Assembly (NCBI RefSeq): GCF_036687315.1
Contig: NZ_CP144683.1
Coordinates: 3,108,001 to 3,172,000 of the forward strand
Direction: 5' to 3'
Source of the DNA: Sphingopyxis sp. TUF1
GTDB taxonomy: Bacteria; Pseudomonadota; Alphaproteobacteria; Sphingomonadales; Sphingomonadaceae
DNA: 64,000 bases
Made by a program: the position numbers and the translations under genes. Shown piece after piece: positions 44,729 to 53,423 of this stretch (position 1 is its first letter; each line of letters opens with the position of its first letter). Below the pieces are notes generated by a model. The model did no database searches. It had not been told where the DNA came from and saw only the letters and a list, made by a program, of their open reading frames with translations.

Positions 44729-45139
44729 ATGGAAAATAGCGACGATCCCGGGGTTCGGACCGACGATAGCGAAGGCGTGCCATCGCGCCGCCGGATGCTT
44801 GCGCTCGGCGCCGCGGGTGTTTCGGCGGCGCTGACGATCCGTCCCGCCTTTGCGCAGACCGCGGTATCGGTGATGAATTGCCAGATTCCCGTGCCGGGTC
44901 CCACCGCTGCCGGTCAGTATATCGATGCCGCGGGCAAGCTCGTGCCGCCGGGGACGAAGGGCGCCTTTCCGGGGGCGCCGCGGCCATTCACGGGCGAGGA
45001 GGTCAAGCGCGCTTTCCGCGGTCGGACCTTGCCCGGCACGTCTTATGACCAGTCGCAAGCCTATCTTCAATATATCCGGCGCTTGCAGGCGGGGCAGAGC
45101 GGCTTTACCTGTTTCGCATCGATCACGACGTCGCGCTGA
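44729..45139 (+). CDS. small Tat-exported protein of unknown function
   Basis: A 136-residue protein with a Tat signal: SRRRMLALGAAGVSAALTI followed by PAFAQ, with cleavage likely after AFA near residue 43. The mature part is about 93 residues and has two Cys, one in VMNCQIPVP close to the new N-terminus and one in GFTCFAS near the C-terminus, which could form a disulfide. I recognise no family. It lies alone between phoR (divergent) and the FAH-family gene. The start at 44729 is preferred over the in-frame start at 44669 because it gives a normal Tat leader. Confidence 0.65.
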   Translation: MENSDDPGVRTDDSEGVPSRRRMLALGAAGVSAALTIRPAFAQTAVSVMNCQIPVPGPTAAGQYIDAAGKLVPPGTKGAFPGAPRPFTGEEVKRAFRGRTLPGTSYDQSQAYLQYIRRLQAGQSGFTCFASITTSR

Positions 45140-45196
45140 ACTTGGCTCCTTTGACGCGATGGCGGTTCGGCCGCGTCGTCATGCAAAGGAAAATTC

Positions 45197-46201
45197 GTGA
45201 AACTAGCTTCGCTTAAGCAGGGCCGCGACGGCCGTCTTGTCGTCGTTTCGGACGATTTGGCTTGGTATGCCGACGCCGCGGCGATCGCGCCGACGATGCA
45301 GGCCGCGCTCGACAATTGGGCCTATGCCGCGCCGCGCCTCGCCGTGCTGGCCGAAGACCTAAATCATGATGCGATCCCGAAGGAACGATTCCACGAACGC
45401 GATGCCGCTTCGCCCCTGCCGCGCGCGTATCAATGGGCCGACGGCAGCGCCTATGTGAACCATGTAGCGCTGGTGCGGCAGGCGCGCGGGGCCGAAATGC
45501 CCGAAACTTTTTGGCACGATCCGCTGATGTATCAGGGCGGCAGTGACGCTTTCCTGGCCCCGCGCGATCCGATTCCGCTCGGCGATCCCGCGTGGGGCTG
45601 CGACATGGAAGCCGAGGTGGTCGTGGTTACGGGCGACGTTCCGGCGGGGATCGATGCCGCCGCAGCGCGCGAGATGATCTTGCTCGTCGGCCTGACCAAC
45701 GACGTCTCGCTGCGCGGCCTTATCCCCGCCGAACTTGCCAAGGGATTCGGCTTTTTCCAGTCGAAGCCGTCGAGCGCGATGTCGCCAGTGTTCGTGACTC
45801 CCGAAACACTGGGTGATCGCTGGAAGGACGGAAAACTGTACGGAACGCTGTGCGTCGATCTGAACGGCCAGCCGCTCGGACGTGCGGATGCGGGCGTCGA
45901 TATGACTTTCGATTTCGGGCAGCTGATTGCCCATGCCGCGAAGACGCGGAACTTGGGCGCAGGGACCATCATCGGCTCTGGCACCGTATCGAACCGCGAT
46001 CCCGACGGCGGCCCCGGCAAGCCGGTCAGCGAAGGCGGACTCGGTTACAGCTGTCTTGCCGAGGTGCGGACGGTTGAAACCATCCGACATGGCGAGGCGA
46101 AGACGCCCTTTATGAAAATGGGCGATACGGTGCGTATCTGGATGGATGACGAGCGCCACCACAGCATTTTTGGCGCGATCGAGCAGACCGTCGGCGGATA
46201 A
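45197..46201 (+). CDS. fumarylacetoacetate hydrolase family protein
   Basis: A 334-residue FAH-superfamily enzyme. It starts with GTG at 45197 after AAAGGA. Metal/substrate-region motifs are GDPAWGCDMEAEVVVVTGD near residue 132 and LVGLTNDVSLRGL near residue 160. IIGSGTVSNRDPDGGPGKP near residue 256 and MKMGDTVRIWMDD near the end complete the fold. Members hydrolyse C-C bonds of diketo acids in aromatic catabolism. No tyrosine- or homogentisate-pathway gene is nearby, so the substrate is open. A strong hairpin terminator follows. Confidence 0.88.
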   Translation: MKLASLKQGRDGRLVVVSDDLAWYADAAAIAPTMQAALDNWAYAAPRLAVLAEDLNHDAIPKERFHERDAASPLPRAYQWADGSAYVNHVALVRQARGAEMPETFWHDPLMYQGGSDAFLAPRDPIPLGDPAWGCDMEAEVVVVTGDVPAGIDAAAAREMILLVGLTNDVSLRGLIPAELAKGFGFFQSKPSSAMSPVFVTPETLGDRWKDGKLYGTLCVDLNGQPLGRADAGVDMTFDFGQLIAHAAKTRNLGAGTIIGSGTVSNRDPDGGPGKPVSEGGLGYSCLAEVRTVETIRHGEAKTPFMKMGDTVRIWMDDERHHSIFGAIEQTVGG

Positions 46202-46206
46202 ACGCG

Positions 46207-46236
46207 AAGGAGGGCGGAATCGCTTCCGCCCTCCTT
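46207..46236. terminator. 13-bp perfect hairpin between convergent genes
   Basis: AAGGAGGGCGGAA pairs exactly with TTCCGCCCTCCTT across a TCGC tetraloop. The A and T runs on the two sides allow it to work in both directions, ending the FAH-family gene (+) and the tad operon (-). Confidence 0.8.
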
Positions 46237-46260
46237 CCCTGCGTTAGTCGTTTTGGCCGT

Positions 46261-47304
46261 TCAGCGGCCCCCTAAGCTGCCGCCCGACATGGCGTCGGCG
46301 AGCGAACAGGCGGCCGGGCCGAGAATGACGATGAACAGCACCGGCAGGATGAACATGATCAGCGGCACGGTCATGATGGCTGGAAGCCGCGCCGCCTTTT
46401 CCTCGGCGCGCATCATGCGTTCGTTGCGGAATTCGGCCGACAGGACGCGCAGCGCGCTGGCGAGCGGGGTGCCGTATTTTTCGGTCTGGATCATCGTCGT
46501 GACGACACCCTTCACCGATTCCAGATTGACGCGATAGGCGAGATTTTCGAACGCTTGGCGCCGCTCGGTCAGGAAGCCCAGCTCGATCGACGTCAGCGCA
46601 AATTCTTCGCCGAGTTCGGGGTAGGCGCGGCCGAGTTCTTTCGACACGCGCGAGAAGGCGGAGTCGACGGTCAGGCCCGCCTCGGCGCAGATCACGAGCA
46701 GGTCGAGCGCGTCGGGAAGTCCCTTGCGGATCGCATCGGTACGCTTCTGGCGCTTGTTATCGACGAAAAGATCGGGCGCCTTATACCCCAGGATGAGCGC
46801 GGCCATAGTGAATCCCGACCGCTTGAACGGCGTGAGATCGGGCCACATATCGACGCCGTAGATCAAGAAGGCTGCGATTCCGCCGAAAACGATGGGCAGA
46901 ACCATCCGCCCGAAAATGACCGCGACGGCCAGGTCCTTCGACCTTATTCCCGCTTGCGCGAGCTTTTGCTGGACTTCCTTGATCTGACTGTCCTGCAGAA
47001 CCTGCAACCGGCCCAGAAAGGTGCGCATCTTGTCGGCGGTCTGATTCTTGCGGACCAGCCGGGCGCGACGTTTGGCGGTCGAAGCGGTGATGCCAGCTTT
47101 CAGCTGTTCGCGACGCTCATTGAGCGCCTTGACGCGCTTCGTCATCGGATTGCGGACGGTCAGCACATTGTAGATGGCGACGAGCACCGCAAAAACGCCG
47201 ACTGCGGCGAGCAAGGTGCCGGCCCATACGACGTCGATGCCGAGAATCGTCGGCCCGCGCTGAGCACCGGAGAAAGCTGCGGTCACAAGAAGGCTGCTGG
47301 TCAT
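46261..47304 (-). CDS. tadC: Tad pilus inner-membrane platform protein TadC
   Basis: A 347-residue type II secretion F-domain protein. Its hydrophobic segments lie near residues 15-40, 125-165 and 315-340. The F domain includes LPDALDLLVICAEAGLTVDSAF near residue 200 and FRNERMMRAEEKAARLP near residue 295. With TadB it forms the inner-membrane platform on which the Flp pilus grows. The ATG at 47304 is chosen; the open frame to 47448 overlaps tadB. It is the last gene of the operon, before a hairpin terminator. Confidence 0.92.
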   Translation of the reverse strand: MTSSLLVTAAFSGAQRGPTILGIDVVWAGTLLAAVGVFAVLVAIYNVLTVRNPMTKRVKALNERREQLKAGITASTAKRRARLVRKNQTADKMRTFLGRLQVLQDSQIKEVQQKLAQAGIRSKDLAVAVIFGRMVLPIVFGGIAAFLIYGVDMWPDLTPFKRSGFTMAALILGYKAPDLFVDNKRQKRTDAIRKGLPDALDLLVICAEAGLTVDSAFSRVSKELGRAYPELGEEFALTSIELGFLTERRQAFENLAYRVNLESVKGVVTTMIQTEKYGTPLASALRVLSAEFRNERMMRAEEKAARLPAIMTVPLIMFILPVLFIVILGPAACSLADAMSGGSLGGR

Positions 47305-47315
47305 CGTTAGGGCCC

Positions 47316-48287
47316 TTAAATCTCGAAACGGACCATCTTTGCCATGATTCCGGCGCCGATGCTCATCCAGACCAGCCCGCCGATACCGGCAATGATGAGG
47401 CGCTCTTCCGAGAAGAAGCCTGCCAGATAGTTTGGGTTCATCATCCACACGACGCCGAACACGAAAAAGGGCAGGGCGCCAACGATATAGGCCGAAGCCT
47501 TCGCTTCCGACGACATGGCGCGGATCTTGAGCTTCATTTGCGCGCGCTTGCGCAGCACGTCTGACAGGTTCGCTAGCGTTTCGGCCAGATTGCCGCCCGT
47601 CTCGCGCTGAATCTGGATCGTAATGCAGAAAAACTGGAATTCGGGCGTGCCGAGCATGTCGGCCGTTTCCTGCAGCGCAGCTTCCATCGTGTTGCCGATG
47701 CGGATGCGCTCGACGACTCCCTTGAACTCTTCACCCACCGGCCCTGGAATTTCCTGGCTGACAACCTGAAACGTCTCGGTCACGGGCAGGCCCGACCGAA
47801 GTCCGCGCACGAGCAGGTCGATTGCGTCGGGAAAGCGCGTGTTGAACTTGGCCACACGCTTATTGATCGTCATGCTGACGACTAGATTGGGAATACCGAG
47901 GCTCAGCAGAAGTCCGAACAGCGCGGCCATCGGCAAGGGCGCGCGGACGATCAGCATGGCGCCGGTCGCAACGACAAAAAGCCCCATCGATGCGAACATA
48001 AATTGGGTAAGCGTCCAGTTCTTGCCCGTCCTGCGGATGCGCTTTTCCAGTTCTTCGCGGCGCGGGAGCAAGTTGGTGAGCGACGAATCGCCTCGATTCC
48101 CTGCCGACTGGATCGTCTTGCGCATTTGAGCCGCGACAACGGCTTCGGTCGATGCTGCATGGCGATCCTTCATCATCGCCAGCCGACGCGACTTTGCCTT
48201 GCCGGCAGACGGGCCGCCCAGCAGGACCACGAGGACTGCAAAGGCCAGGAAGGCCCCGGCAACGATAAGGATGACTTGCAGGTTCAT
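47316..48287 (-). CDS. tadB: Tad pilus inner-membrane platform protein TadB
   Basis: A 323-residue type II secretion F-domain protein. The N-terminal helix is LIVAGAFLAFAVLVVLLGG. The middle helices lie near residues 100-135. The F domain includes FPDAIDLLVRGLRSGLPVTETF near residue 157 and GGNLAETLANLSDVLRKRAQMK near residue 230, and two helices close the protein. It is the partner of TadC, 11 bases away. Upstream it directly follows cpaE, where a cpaF gene would be expected. Confidence 0.92.
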   Translation of the reverse strand: MNLQVILIVAGAFLAFAVLVVLLGGPSAGKAKSRRLAMMKDRHAASTEAVVAAQMRKTIQSAGNRGDSSLTNLLPRREELEKRIRRTGKNWTLTQFMFASMGLFVVATGAMLIVRAPLPMAALFGLLLSLGIPNLVVSMTINKRVAKFNTRFPDAIDLLVRGLRSGLPVTETFQVVSQEIPGPVGEEFKGVVERIRIGNTMEAALQETADMLGTPEFQFFCITIQIQRETGGNLAETLANLSDVLRKRAQMKLKIRAMSSEAKASAYIVGALPFFVFGVVWMMNPNYLAGFFSEERLIIAGIGGLVWMSIGAGIMAKMVRFEI

Positions 48288-48344
48288 GGTCAGCTGGTGT
48301 CCGCTTCTAATGCTGGATATTGCGTCGGCGCATCGCGTGCGCCG

Positions 48345-49616
48345 TCACGCCGCCTGTTTCGCACCCTTCTTGTTGAATCCGAGCTTGCCGAGCAGCGATC
48401 CGCGCGCCTTGCCCTTTGAGGCGACCGCGGCCATTTCTTCGGCTTCGACGTCGGCACCGTCGAGGATCATCCGCATCAGATTGTTCCAGACCAACGCGGC
48501 TTTGGTGCCCTTGCACGTCTCGGCATAAGATTTGCCGAGCTTCGCCGACTGGGCGACTAGCTTGGGATCGAAAGGGATGACGATGTCGATTGGACGCTCG
48601 ATCGAGGACTCGAACTCCTTGCGCGACAGCTCGCCTATCGCATTCTGGAACTTGTTGGCGACCAGAAGCACGCGCGCACCCGGAACATTCTGTTTGAACC
48701 AGGACAGAAGACGGATTGTATCGCGCGCGGCCGCCAGCGTTACATCGGTAACCAGCAATATGGTTCCGGCTTCCGACACAAGATGCGGGAAGGGGATCAG
48801 GACCTGACGCGGAATATCGACGATCGTCATTTCGAACGCGTTGCGCAGCTCTTCCTCCAGCTGGAAAAAGGCCGAGCCGTCGGTCATCATCGGCTGGTGG
48901 ATCGGCGCTTCGGCCGACAACAGGCTGAGCTTGTCCGACGCGCGCACCATCGCGCGTTCGATGAAGAGACCATCGATACGGCTGGGATTGTCGATCGCGT
49001 CGATCAGCCCGCGGCCGGGCTCGAGATCCAGCGTCAGCGCGCCGGTGCCGAAGTGGACATCGAGATCGAGCAGCGCCGTTTGGCGATCGGCCTGTTCACT
49101 GATTGCCCAGGCGAGCGAGGTCGACACCATCGAAGCGCCGACACCGCCGCGCACGCCGACCACCGCCATCATGTGGTGCGGCCGGTCATCGTGCATGTCG
49201 ACATGTTTCGGCGCCGACAGCATCGCCTGCGCCATGGTCAGCGATTCGCGAACCTGATCGAGCGACAGTGGTTTCAGAAGATAGTCTTGAATGCCGCTCG
49301 ACAGCAGGTCGCGATACAGGCGAACATCGTTGACCTGCCCCGCTGCGATTACGACGGTGCCGGGTTCGCACACTTCGGCCAGTGCGTTGATGTCGTTAAT
49401 CGGATCCCCCGATTCGGACATATCGACGAACAGAATGTTCGGGCTCGCCGACACCGACAGCGATTGCACGGCGTTGCGAAGCCCGCCCTTGTTGCACTTT
49501 TCCATCGGCCAACCCATGTCGGTGGCTGCAAGGCGGATCAGCTCCAGCGTCTCGTCGTCGCATACGAAAGCGTTAAATGGGTCGCGCAAAGCTGCTGATT
49601 TGAAAGGAGCGTTCAC
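48345..49616 (-). CDS. cpaE: pilus assembly protein CpaE/TadZ
   Basis: A 423-residue protein with an N-terminal receiver-like domain (about 1-130) and a C-terminal MinD/ParA-like ATPase domain. The P-loop reads GVRGGVGASMVS near residue 153; both Lys of the usual KGGVGKT are replaced, so ATP hydrolysis is doubtful. LLDLDVHFGTGAL follows near residue 182. CpaE/TadZ positions the pilus machine at the pole. Translation appears to start with GTG at 49616, overlapping the cpaD stop by 4 bases. Confidence 0.92.
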   Translation of the reverse strand: MNAPFKSAALRDPFNAFVCDDETLELIRLAATDMGWPMEKCNKGGLRNAVQSLSVSASPNILFVDMSESGDPINDINALAEVCEPGTVVIAAGQVNDVRLYRDLLSSGIQDYLLKPLSLDQVRESLTMAQAMLSAPKHVDMHDDRPHHMMAVVGVRGGVGASMVSTSLAWAISEQADRQTALLDLDVHFGTGALTLDLEPGRGLIDAIDNPSRIDGLFIERAMVRASDKLSLLSAEAPIHQPMMTDGSAFFQLEEELRNAFEMTIVDIPRQVLIPFPHLVSEAGTILLVTDVTLAAARDTIRLLSWFKQNVPGARVLLVANKFQNAIGELSRKEFESSIERPIDIVIPFDPKLVAQSAKLGKSYAETCKGTKAALVWNNLMRMILDGADVEAEEMAAVASKGKARGSLLGKLGFNKKGAKQAA

Positions 49617-50254
49617 TGGCCGCCTCCGCTGGTGGGTGCCTTGGTCAGCGCTTCGGCACCGGTCTGAGGTTTCGTCCGATAGGTCTGGATCGCGCGCGTT
49701 GCGGCGACCGGGTCGTGTCCGGTGTCACGCGTGCCCTTGATCAGATCGTTGGGATCGGCGACCATCGTCGCGAGGTTGCTGTTGATTGCGCAGCCATAGT
49801 TGGACGACGTGGCGTTCACCGGGTTCAGCGACGATTTGCTGTCCCAGTTAGGGCAACCCGGAACCGAGGCCGACGCCCTTGTCACGACGACGCGCAAATG
49901 ACCCTCCGGCACTGTGCCGGTGGTGACCGGGACATCGCGGCTCAACAGTAGCCCGCGGCGCTCGACCATTGCGCGAACGGTCGCTTGTGCCGACGACGCG
50001 CCATAGAGCGACGGGTCTTCAACCGCCACGCGGTCGCCGTAGCTGACGCCCATTGCGTCCAGCCAGCCTTGCAGGCGGCCCTGCTCGCTGGGGGGCAGTT
50101 CACCGCCGGTCGCGGCGACGTCGAACTGGTAGACGGCGTTGCGCACGACTGGCTGATGCACCGATTCCAGGCTGGCGTTGCTATAGGCGCTGCCCGCACA
50201 GCCAGCGAGCGTCGTCGTAAGCGCCAGAATCGTCCAAGTTGCGATATTTTTCAT
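49613..50254 (-). CDS. cpaD: pilus assembly lipoprotein CpaD
   Basis: A 213-residue outer-membrane lipoprotein. The lipobox is LAGC with Cys near residue 19. The mature domain has the CpaD-type YGCAINSNLATMVADPNDLIKG near residue 155. It is thought to help the CpaC secretin reach the outer membrane. The ATG at 50254 gives a good signal peptide. It is 25 bases after cpaC and coupled to cpaE by a 4-base overlap. Confidence 0.92.
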   Translation of the reverse strand: MKNIATWTILALTTTLAGCAGSAYSNASLESVHQPVVRNAVYQFDVAATGGELPPSEQGRLQGWLDAMGVSYGDRVAVEDPSLYGASSAQATVRAMVERRGLLLSRDVPVTTGTVPEGHLRVVVTRASASVPGCPNWDSKSSLNPVNATSSNYGCAINSNLATMVADPNDLIKGTRDTGHDPVAATRAIQTYRTKPQTGAEALTKAPTSGGGQ

Positions 50255-50279
50255 CACTTTGCTCCTGAAATCGGGCGCG

Positions 50280-51755
50280 TCACTTGATGCTGAAACCAGG
50301 CGATGCTTCGGCGCCGCGCGGGCGGTCGGCGTCACCAACATTGGTGTCGAGCCGCGGCTTGGGGCGATCACCGCCGGTCACCCCGTTGCTGGTCTGGTTG
50401 AGCAGCAGGCGCTGCAGATCGCTGGAGTCGCGGAAGGCGTCGGTCGGCAGCTTGATGTCGTTTGCCGACACTGGCTGGACCAGATAGGGCGTCACCACGA
50501 TGACGAGTTCGGTCTCGCCGCGGCGGAAGCTGTCCGATTTGAACAGCATACCAAGCAACGGAACGTCACCGAGGCCGGGCATCTTGTCGATCGCGCCGAT
50601 CGATCGGTTGTTGAGCAGACCCGCGATCATGAAGCTTTCGCCCGATCCAAGTTCGACCGTCGTTTCGGCGCGGCGGATGGTGAGGGCGGGAACCTGGAAG
50701 TTATCGAGTTCGATCGCGCCTTCGGTCGACAGCTCTGATACTTCGGGACGGACGCGCAGGCTGATGCGGCCGTTCGATAGCACCGTCGGCGTATAGGCCA
50801 GGCTGACGCCATATTTGCGATATTCGATCGTTGTTCCGGCAAAGTTGCCGGGGATCGGGACCGGGAATTCGCCGCCCGCGAGGAAGTCGGCCGTTTCGCC
50901 GGAAATCGCCGTCAGGTTGGGCTGTGCCAGCGTTGCGACGAGCCCCGATCGCTCGCCGATGTCGAGCGACGCGATCAGATCGAGTCCGAACAGGCGCCCC
51001 GCGCCCGCAAGACTGCGGGTGCCGGACGGCGTCGTGATCGTGTAGGTCGTGTTTCCGTTGGCGTCGGTTGTGATCGTGCCGGCTTGACGGCCGCCAAAAA
51101 CACCGCCGAGGAAGCCGTTGCCGAGCGGTCCATCGGTGTCGCGGGTCAATAGGTTGCCGCTAATTTCCTTGACGAGCGAGCGATTCACCTCGGCAATGCG
51201 GACCTGAAGATTGACCTGCAGCGGTGTCGCAGTGCGCAGGCGCGACAGCACCTTGGTTTGATCGCCGACAAAAGCCTGTACCAGCCGTTCGGCCTCGGCC
51301 GCGTCGTCGGGCGACTGGACGGTGCCCGTCAGCAGCACGAAGCCGTTCATCGTGTTCGCCGCGATACTTGCCTCCGGCATGGCCAGCGACAGCATCTGGT
51401 CGATCGTTTCGATATTGTTCCCAACGCGCGCGACGGTCGAAAAGACCACCCGTCCGCTGGCATCGGTCGCATAGATGCTTGTTTCGCCAGGCGCTTTGGC
51501 AAAGACATAGAGCTGACGGCTCGAACGGACCTGCACGTCGGCAACCTTGTCGTCGGCGACGAAAACATCGCTCATCGGTGCGGGCAGGCTGACCAGGCGG
51601 CCGCGACCGACCGACAAATCAATGCTGCTGCTGGCGTTCTGCACCGCCTGCGCCTTGACCGGCTGCGAAGGCGCCGCCATCAATGTGCTAGCTACCAGGC
51701 CGATGGCCAAGGTGCGAGCCAGAGCCGCCGCCTTGAAATTGGCTTTGCTGTTCAT
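50280..51755 (-). CDS. cpaC: pilus secretin CpaC/RcpA
   Basis: A 491-residue outer-membrane secretin, the pore for the Flp pilus. The signal peptide ends near residue 36 (PVKAQA). An N-terminal pilus-associated domain (VGRGRLVSLPAPMSDVFVADDK) and a BON-like region (MNGFVLLTGTVQSPDDAAEAE) follow. The secretin core includes IAEVNRSLVKEISGN and AQPNLTAISGETADFLAGGE. The C-terminal GDVPLLGMLFKSDSFRRGET and LVIVVTPYLVQPV are secretin hallmarks. It lies 1 base downstream of cpaB. Confidence 0.94.
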   Translation of the reverse strand: MNSKANFKAAALARTLAIGLVASTLMAAPSQPVKAQAVQNASSSIDLSVGRGRLVSLPAPMSDVFVADDKVADVQVRSSRQLYVFAKAPGETSIYATDASGRVVFSTVARVGNNIETIDQMLSLAMPEASIAANTMNGFVLLTGTVQSPDDAAEAERLVQAFVGDQTKVLSRLRTATPLQVNLQVRIAEVNRSLVKEISGNLLTRDTDGPLGNGFLGGVFGGRQAGTITTDANGNTTYTITTPSGTRSLAGAGRLFGLDLIASLDIGERSGLVATLAQPNLTAISGETADFLAGGEFPVPIPGNFAGTTIEYRKYGVSLAYTPTVLSNGRISLRVRPEVSELSTEGAIELDNFQVPALTIRRAETTVELGSGESFMIAGLLNNRSIGAIDKMPGLGDVPLLGMLFKSDSFRRGETELVIVVTPYLVQPVSANDIKLPTDAFRDSSDLQRLLLNQTSNGVTGGDRPKPRLDTNVGDADRPRGAEASPGFSIK

Positions 51756-51756
51756 C

Positions 51757-52794
51757 TTACTTACCCCCCACCGGAACTTCGGTCATCTTGTCCCCGCGGG
51801 TCACGCGCACGACCGGGCCGGTCGGAACCGACGCGGCACGACCGCTCGTAACCGGCGCATAATTGCCGCTGTTTTCAGCCGGCTGCGGCCGCGGCGCAGT
51901 TACGCGACCGCGCACCGGGATCCAGAAGCGCGACACGTCGCCGCCGGTCGTCGCTGACGAGCGGTTGGCGACCGGCCGCGCGGCGGCCTGTGCCAGCATC
52001 TTTCTTTCGGCGGCTGTGCCGACCGATGCCGGCACTTCGACTTCGCCCGATGCGATTGCAGCATCGAGTTCGCCGGCGCTTTCGGCCAGCGGGCGCAGCG
52101 CAAGCGAAATGCGCCCCATGCCCTGCGCGACGGCAATCTTCTCGGCGATCTCCGGCGTCGCTTCCAGCGTCACCGAACCAAAGGTGCGAACCGGGGTCTT
52201 GCCCGTTTCGTCCTCGGCGTCATAGCGCTGGTCGGTGGCCAGAACACGAATATTGCGAACGATCGTCTCGGCGGTAAATATCTGCTTGTCGGGATAGGCG
52301 CTGCCTTCTTCGACATCGATCGTCTGCGTGAGCATCACATCGACGCGGTCGCCCGGAAAAACGAAACCCGCGACGCCCTGTTCCTGCGACACCTTGACCG
52401 TGACCGCGCGCATTCCCGGGCCCAGCGCCGCAGCGAGGAAGCCGCGATCGTCCGGATGAACCAGCGCGCCCTGCGTGAGCGGCTGTCCTGCCGTGATCGG
52501 ATGGCGCACGACGGTGCCGACCAACGTGTTCACGTCGGTCTTTTCCTTGACGAAATAGGCGTTTTCGACCAGTTCCTTCGGCCACGGCTGGAACCGGAAG
52601 CTGTCGGGGCCGATGATCGTGCCGACGGGCAGCTGCCGCGTCGCAACGAGGATCATCGGGCCGGTGATATCCGCCGCCGCTGCTGCACGCGCCGAGGGAG
52701 CTCCCGCTCCGCGCATCATGTAGTTGACCCCGAATGCTGCGCTGATGGCAATCACCAGCGCGCCGACGATCAGCATAATCTTTCGCGTATCCAT
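51757..52794 (-). CDS. cpaB: Flp pilus assembly protein CpaB/RcpC
   Basis: A 345-residue membrane-anchored periplasmic protein. The N-terminal helix IMLIVGALVIAISAAFGVNY is followed by a SAF domain (about 45-115: ILVATRQLPVGTIIGPDSF, then VRHPITAGQPL). The conserved GMRAVTVKVSQEQGVAGFVF and PGDRVDVMLTQ segments lie near residues 125-155. A low-complexity C-terminal tail follows. It supports secretin assembly. It lies 47 bases after cpaA. Confidence 0.93.
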   Translation of the reverse strand: MDTRKIMLIVGALVIAISAAFGVNYMMRGAGAPSARAAAAADITGPMILVATRQLPVGTIIGPDSFRFQPWPKELVENAYFVKEKTDVNTLVGTVVRHPITAGQPLTQGALVHPDDRGFLAAALGPGMRAVTVKVSQEQGVAGFVFPGDRVDVMLTQTIDVEEGSAYPDKQIFTAETIVRNIRVLATDQRYDAEDETGKTPVRTFGSVTLEATPEIAEKIAVAQGMGRISLALRPLAESAGELDAAIASGEVEVPASVGTAAERKMLAQAAARPVANRSSATTGGDVSRFWIPVRGRVTAPRPQPAENSGNYAPVTSGRAASVPTGPVVRVTRGDKMTEVPVGGK

Positions 52795-52841
52795 GACGAT
52801 TTTTCGCCTCCTGCACCCACCGGAAACGGCAGCGCTTGCCC

Positions 52842-53351
52842 TCAGGTTGAACCGATAGCCTGAAACTGGTTAAGATAGTGTTGGTGAAGCGCCCAAAGTC
52901 CCGCGGCGGCGATGGCGACCCCATAGGGCACGTCGGCTGCTTTGTCGGAAGCGCGCAATTTCATATAGATAAGCATGAATGCTGACAGGATTCCGCCGCC
53001 GATGGCCATGATCATGAGCATCGGCAGGAACAGCGGAAGCGGGATCCACAGCATCACACCGCCGATCATTTTGACGTCGCCGCCGCCCATCGCGCCGATG
53101 GCGAACAGACCGGCGAAGATCAGAAAGACCAGCAGGGCGGCGCCGAACTGGATCGGTATGTCGGGCCAGAGCGCCAAGCCCGAAACGATCCAGAAGGGTA
53201 TGGCCAGCACAGCGATGGCGGCGTTGAGTTCGTTGGAAATGGTGCGCGAGCGGATGTCGCTGATCGCCGCGGCAACCATCATCAATCCGAGGAGAGCCAT
53301 CAGGCCAAGCGCGATCGTGCCGTTTTCCATCGACCCGCTCCTACGCTTCAT
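52842..53351 (-). CDS. cpaA: prepilin peptidase CpaA/TadV
   Basis: A 169-residue type IV prepilin peptidase of the short A24 type, with about five or six helices. The two catalytic Asp are in AAISDIRSRTISN near residue 32 and GAMGGGDVKMIGG near residue 93. It cleaves the leader of Flp pilins. An internal ATG at 53330 (MENGTIALG) is an equally possible start. No pilin gene precedes it in the 72 bases before the divergent FAD enzyme. Confidence 0.9.
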   Translation of the reverse strand: MKRRSGSMENGTIALGLMALLGLMMVAAAISDIRSRTISNELNAAIAVLAIPFWIVSGLALWPDIPIQFGAALLVFLIFAGLFAIGAMGGGDVKMIGGVMLWIPLPLFLPMLMIMAIGGGILSAFMLIYMKLRASDKAADVPYGVAIAAAGLWALHQHYLNQFQAIGST

Positions 53352-53423
53352 GGCTTACCAAAGAGTAACCATGATCGCGCGGCGACCGCTTGCATTCCGC
53401 AAGGCAGCCGATATGCGGCCCGC

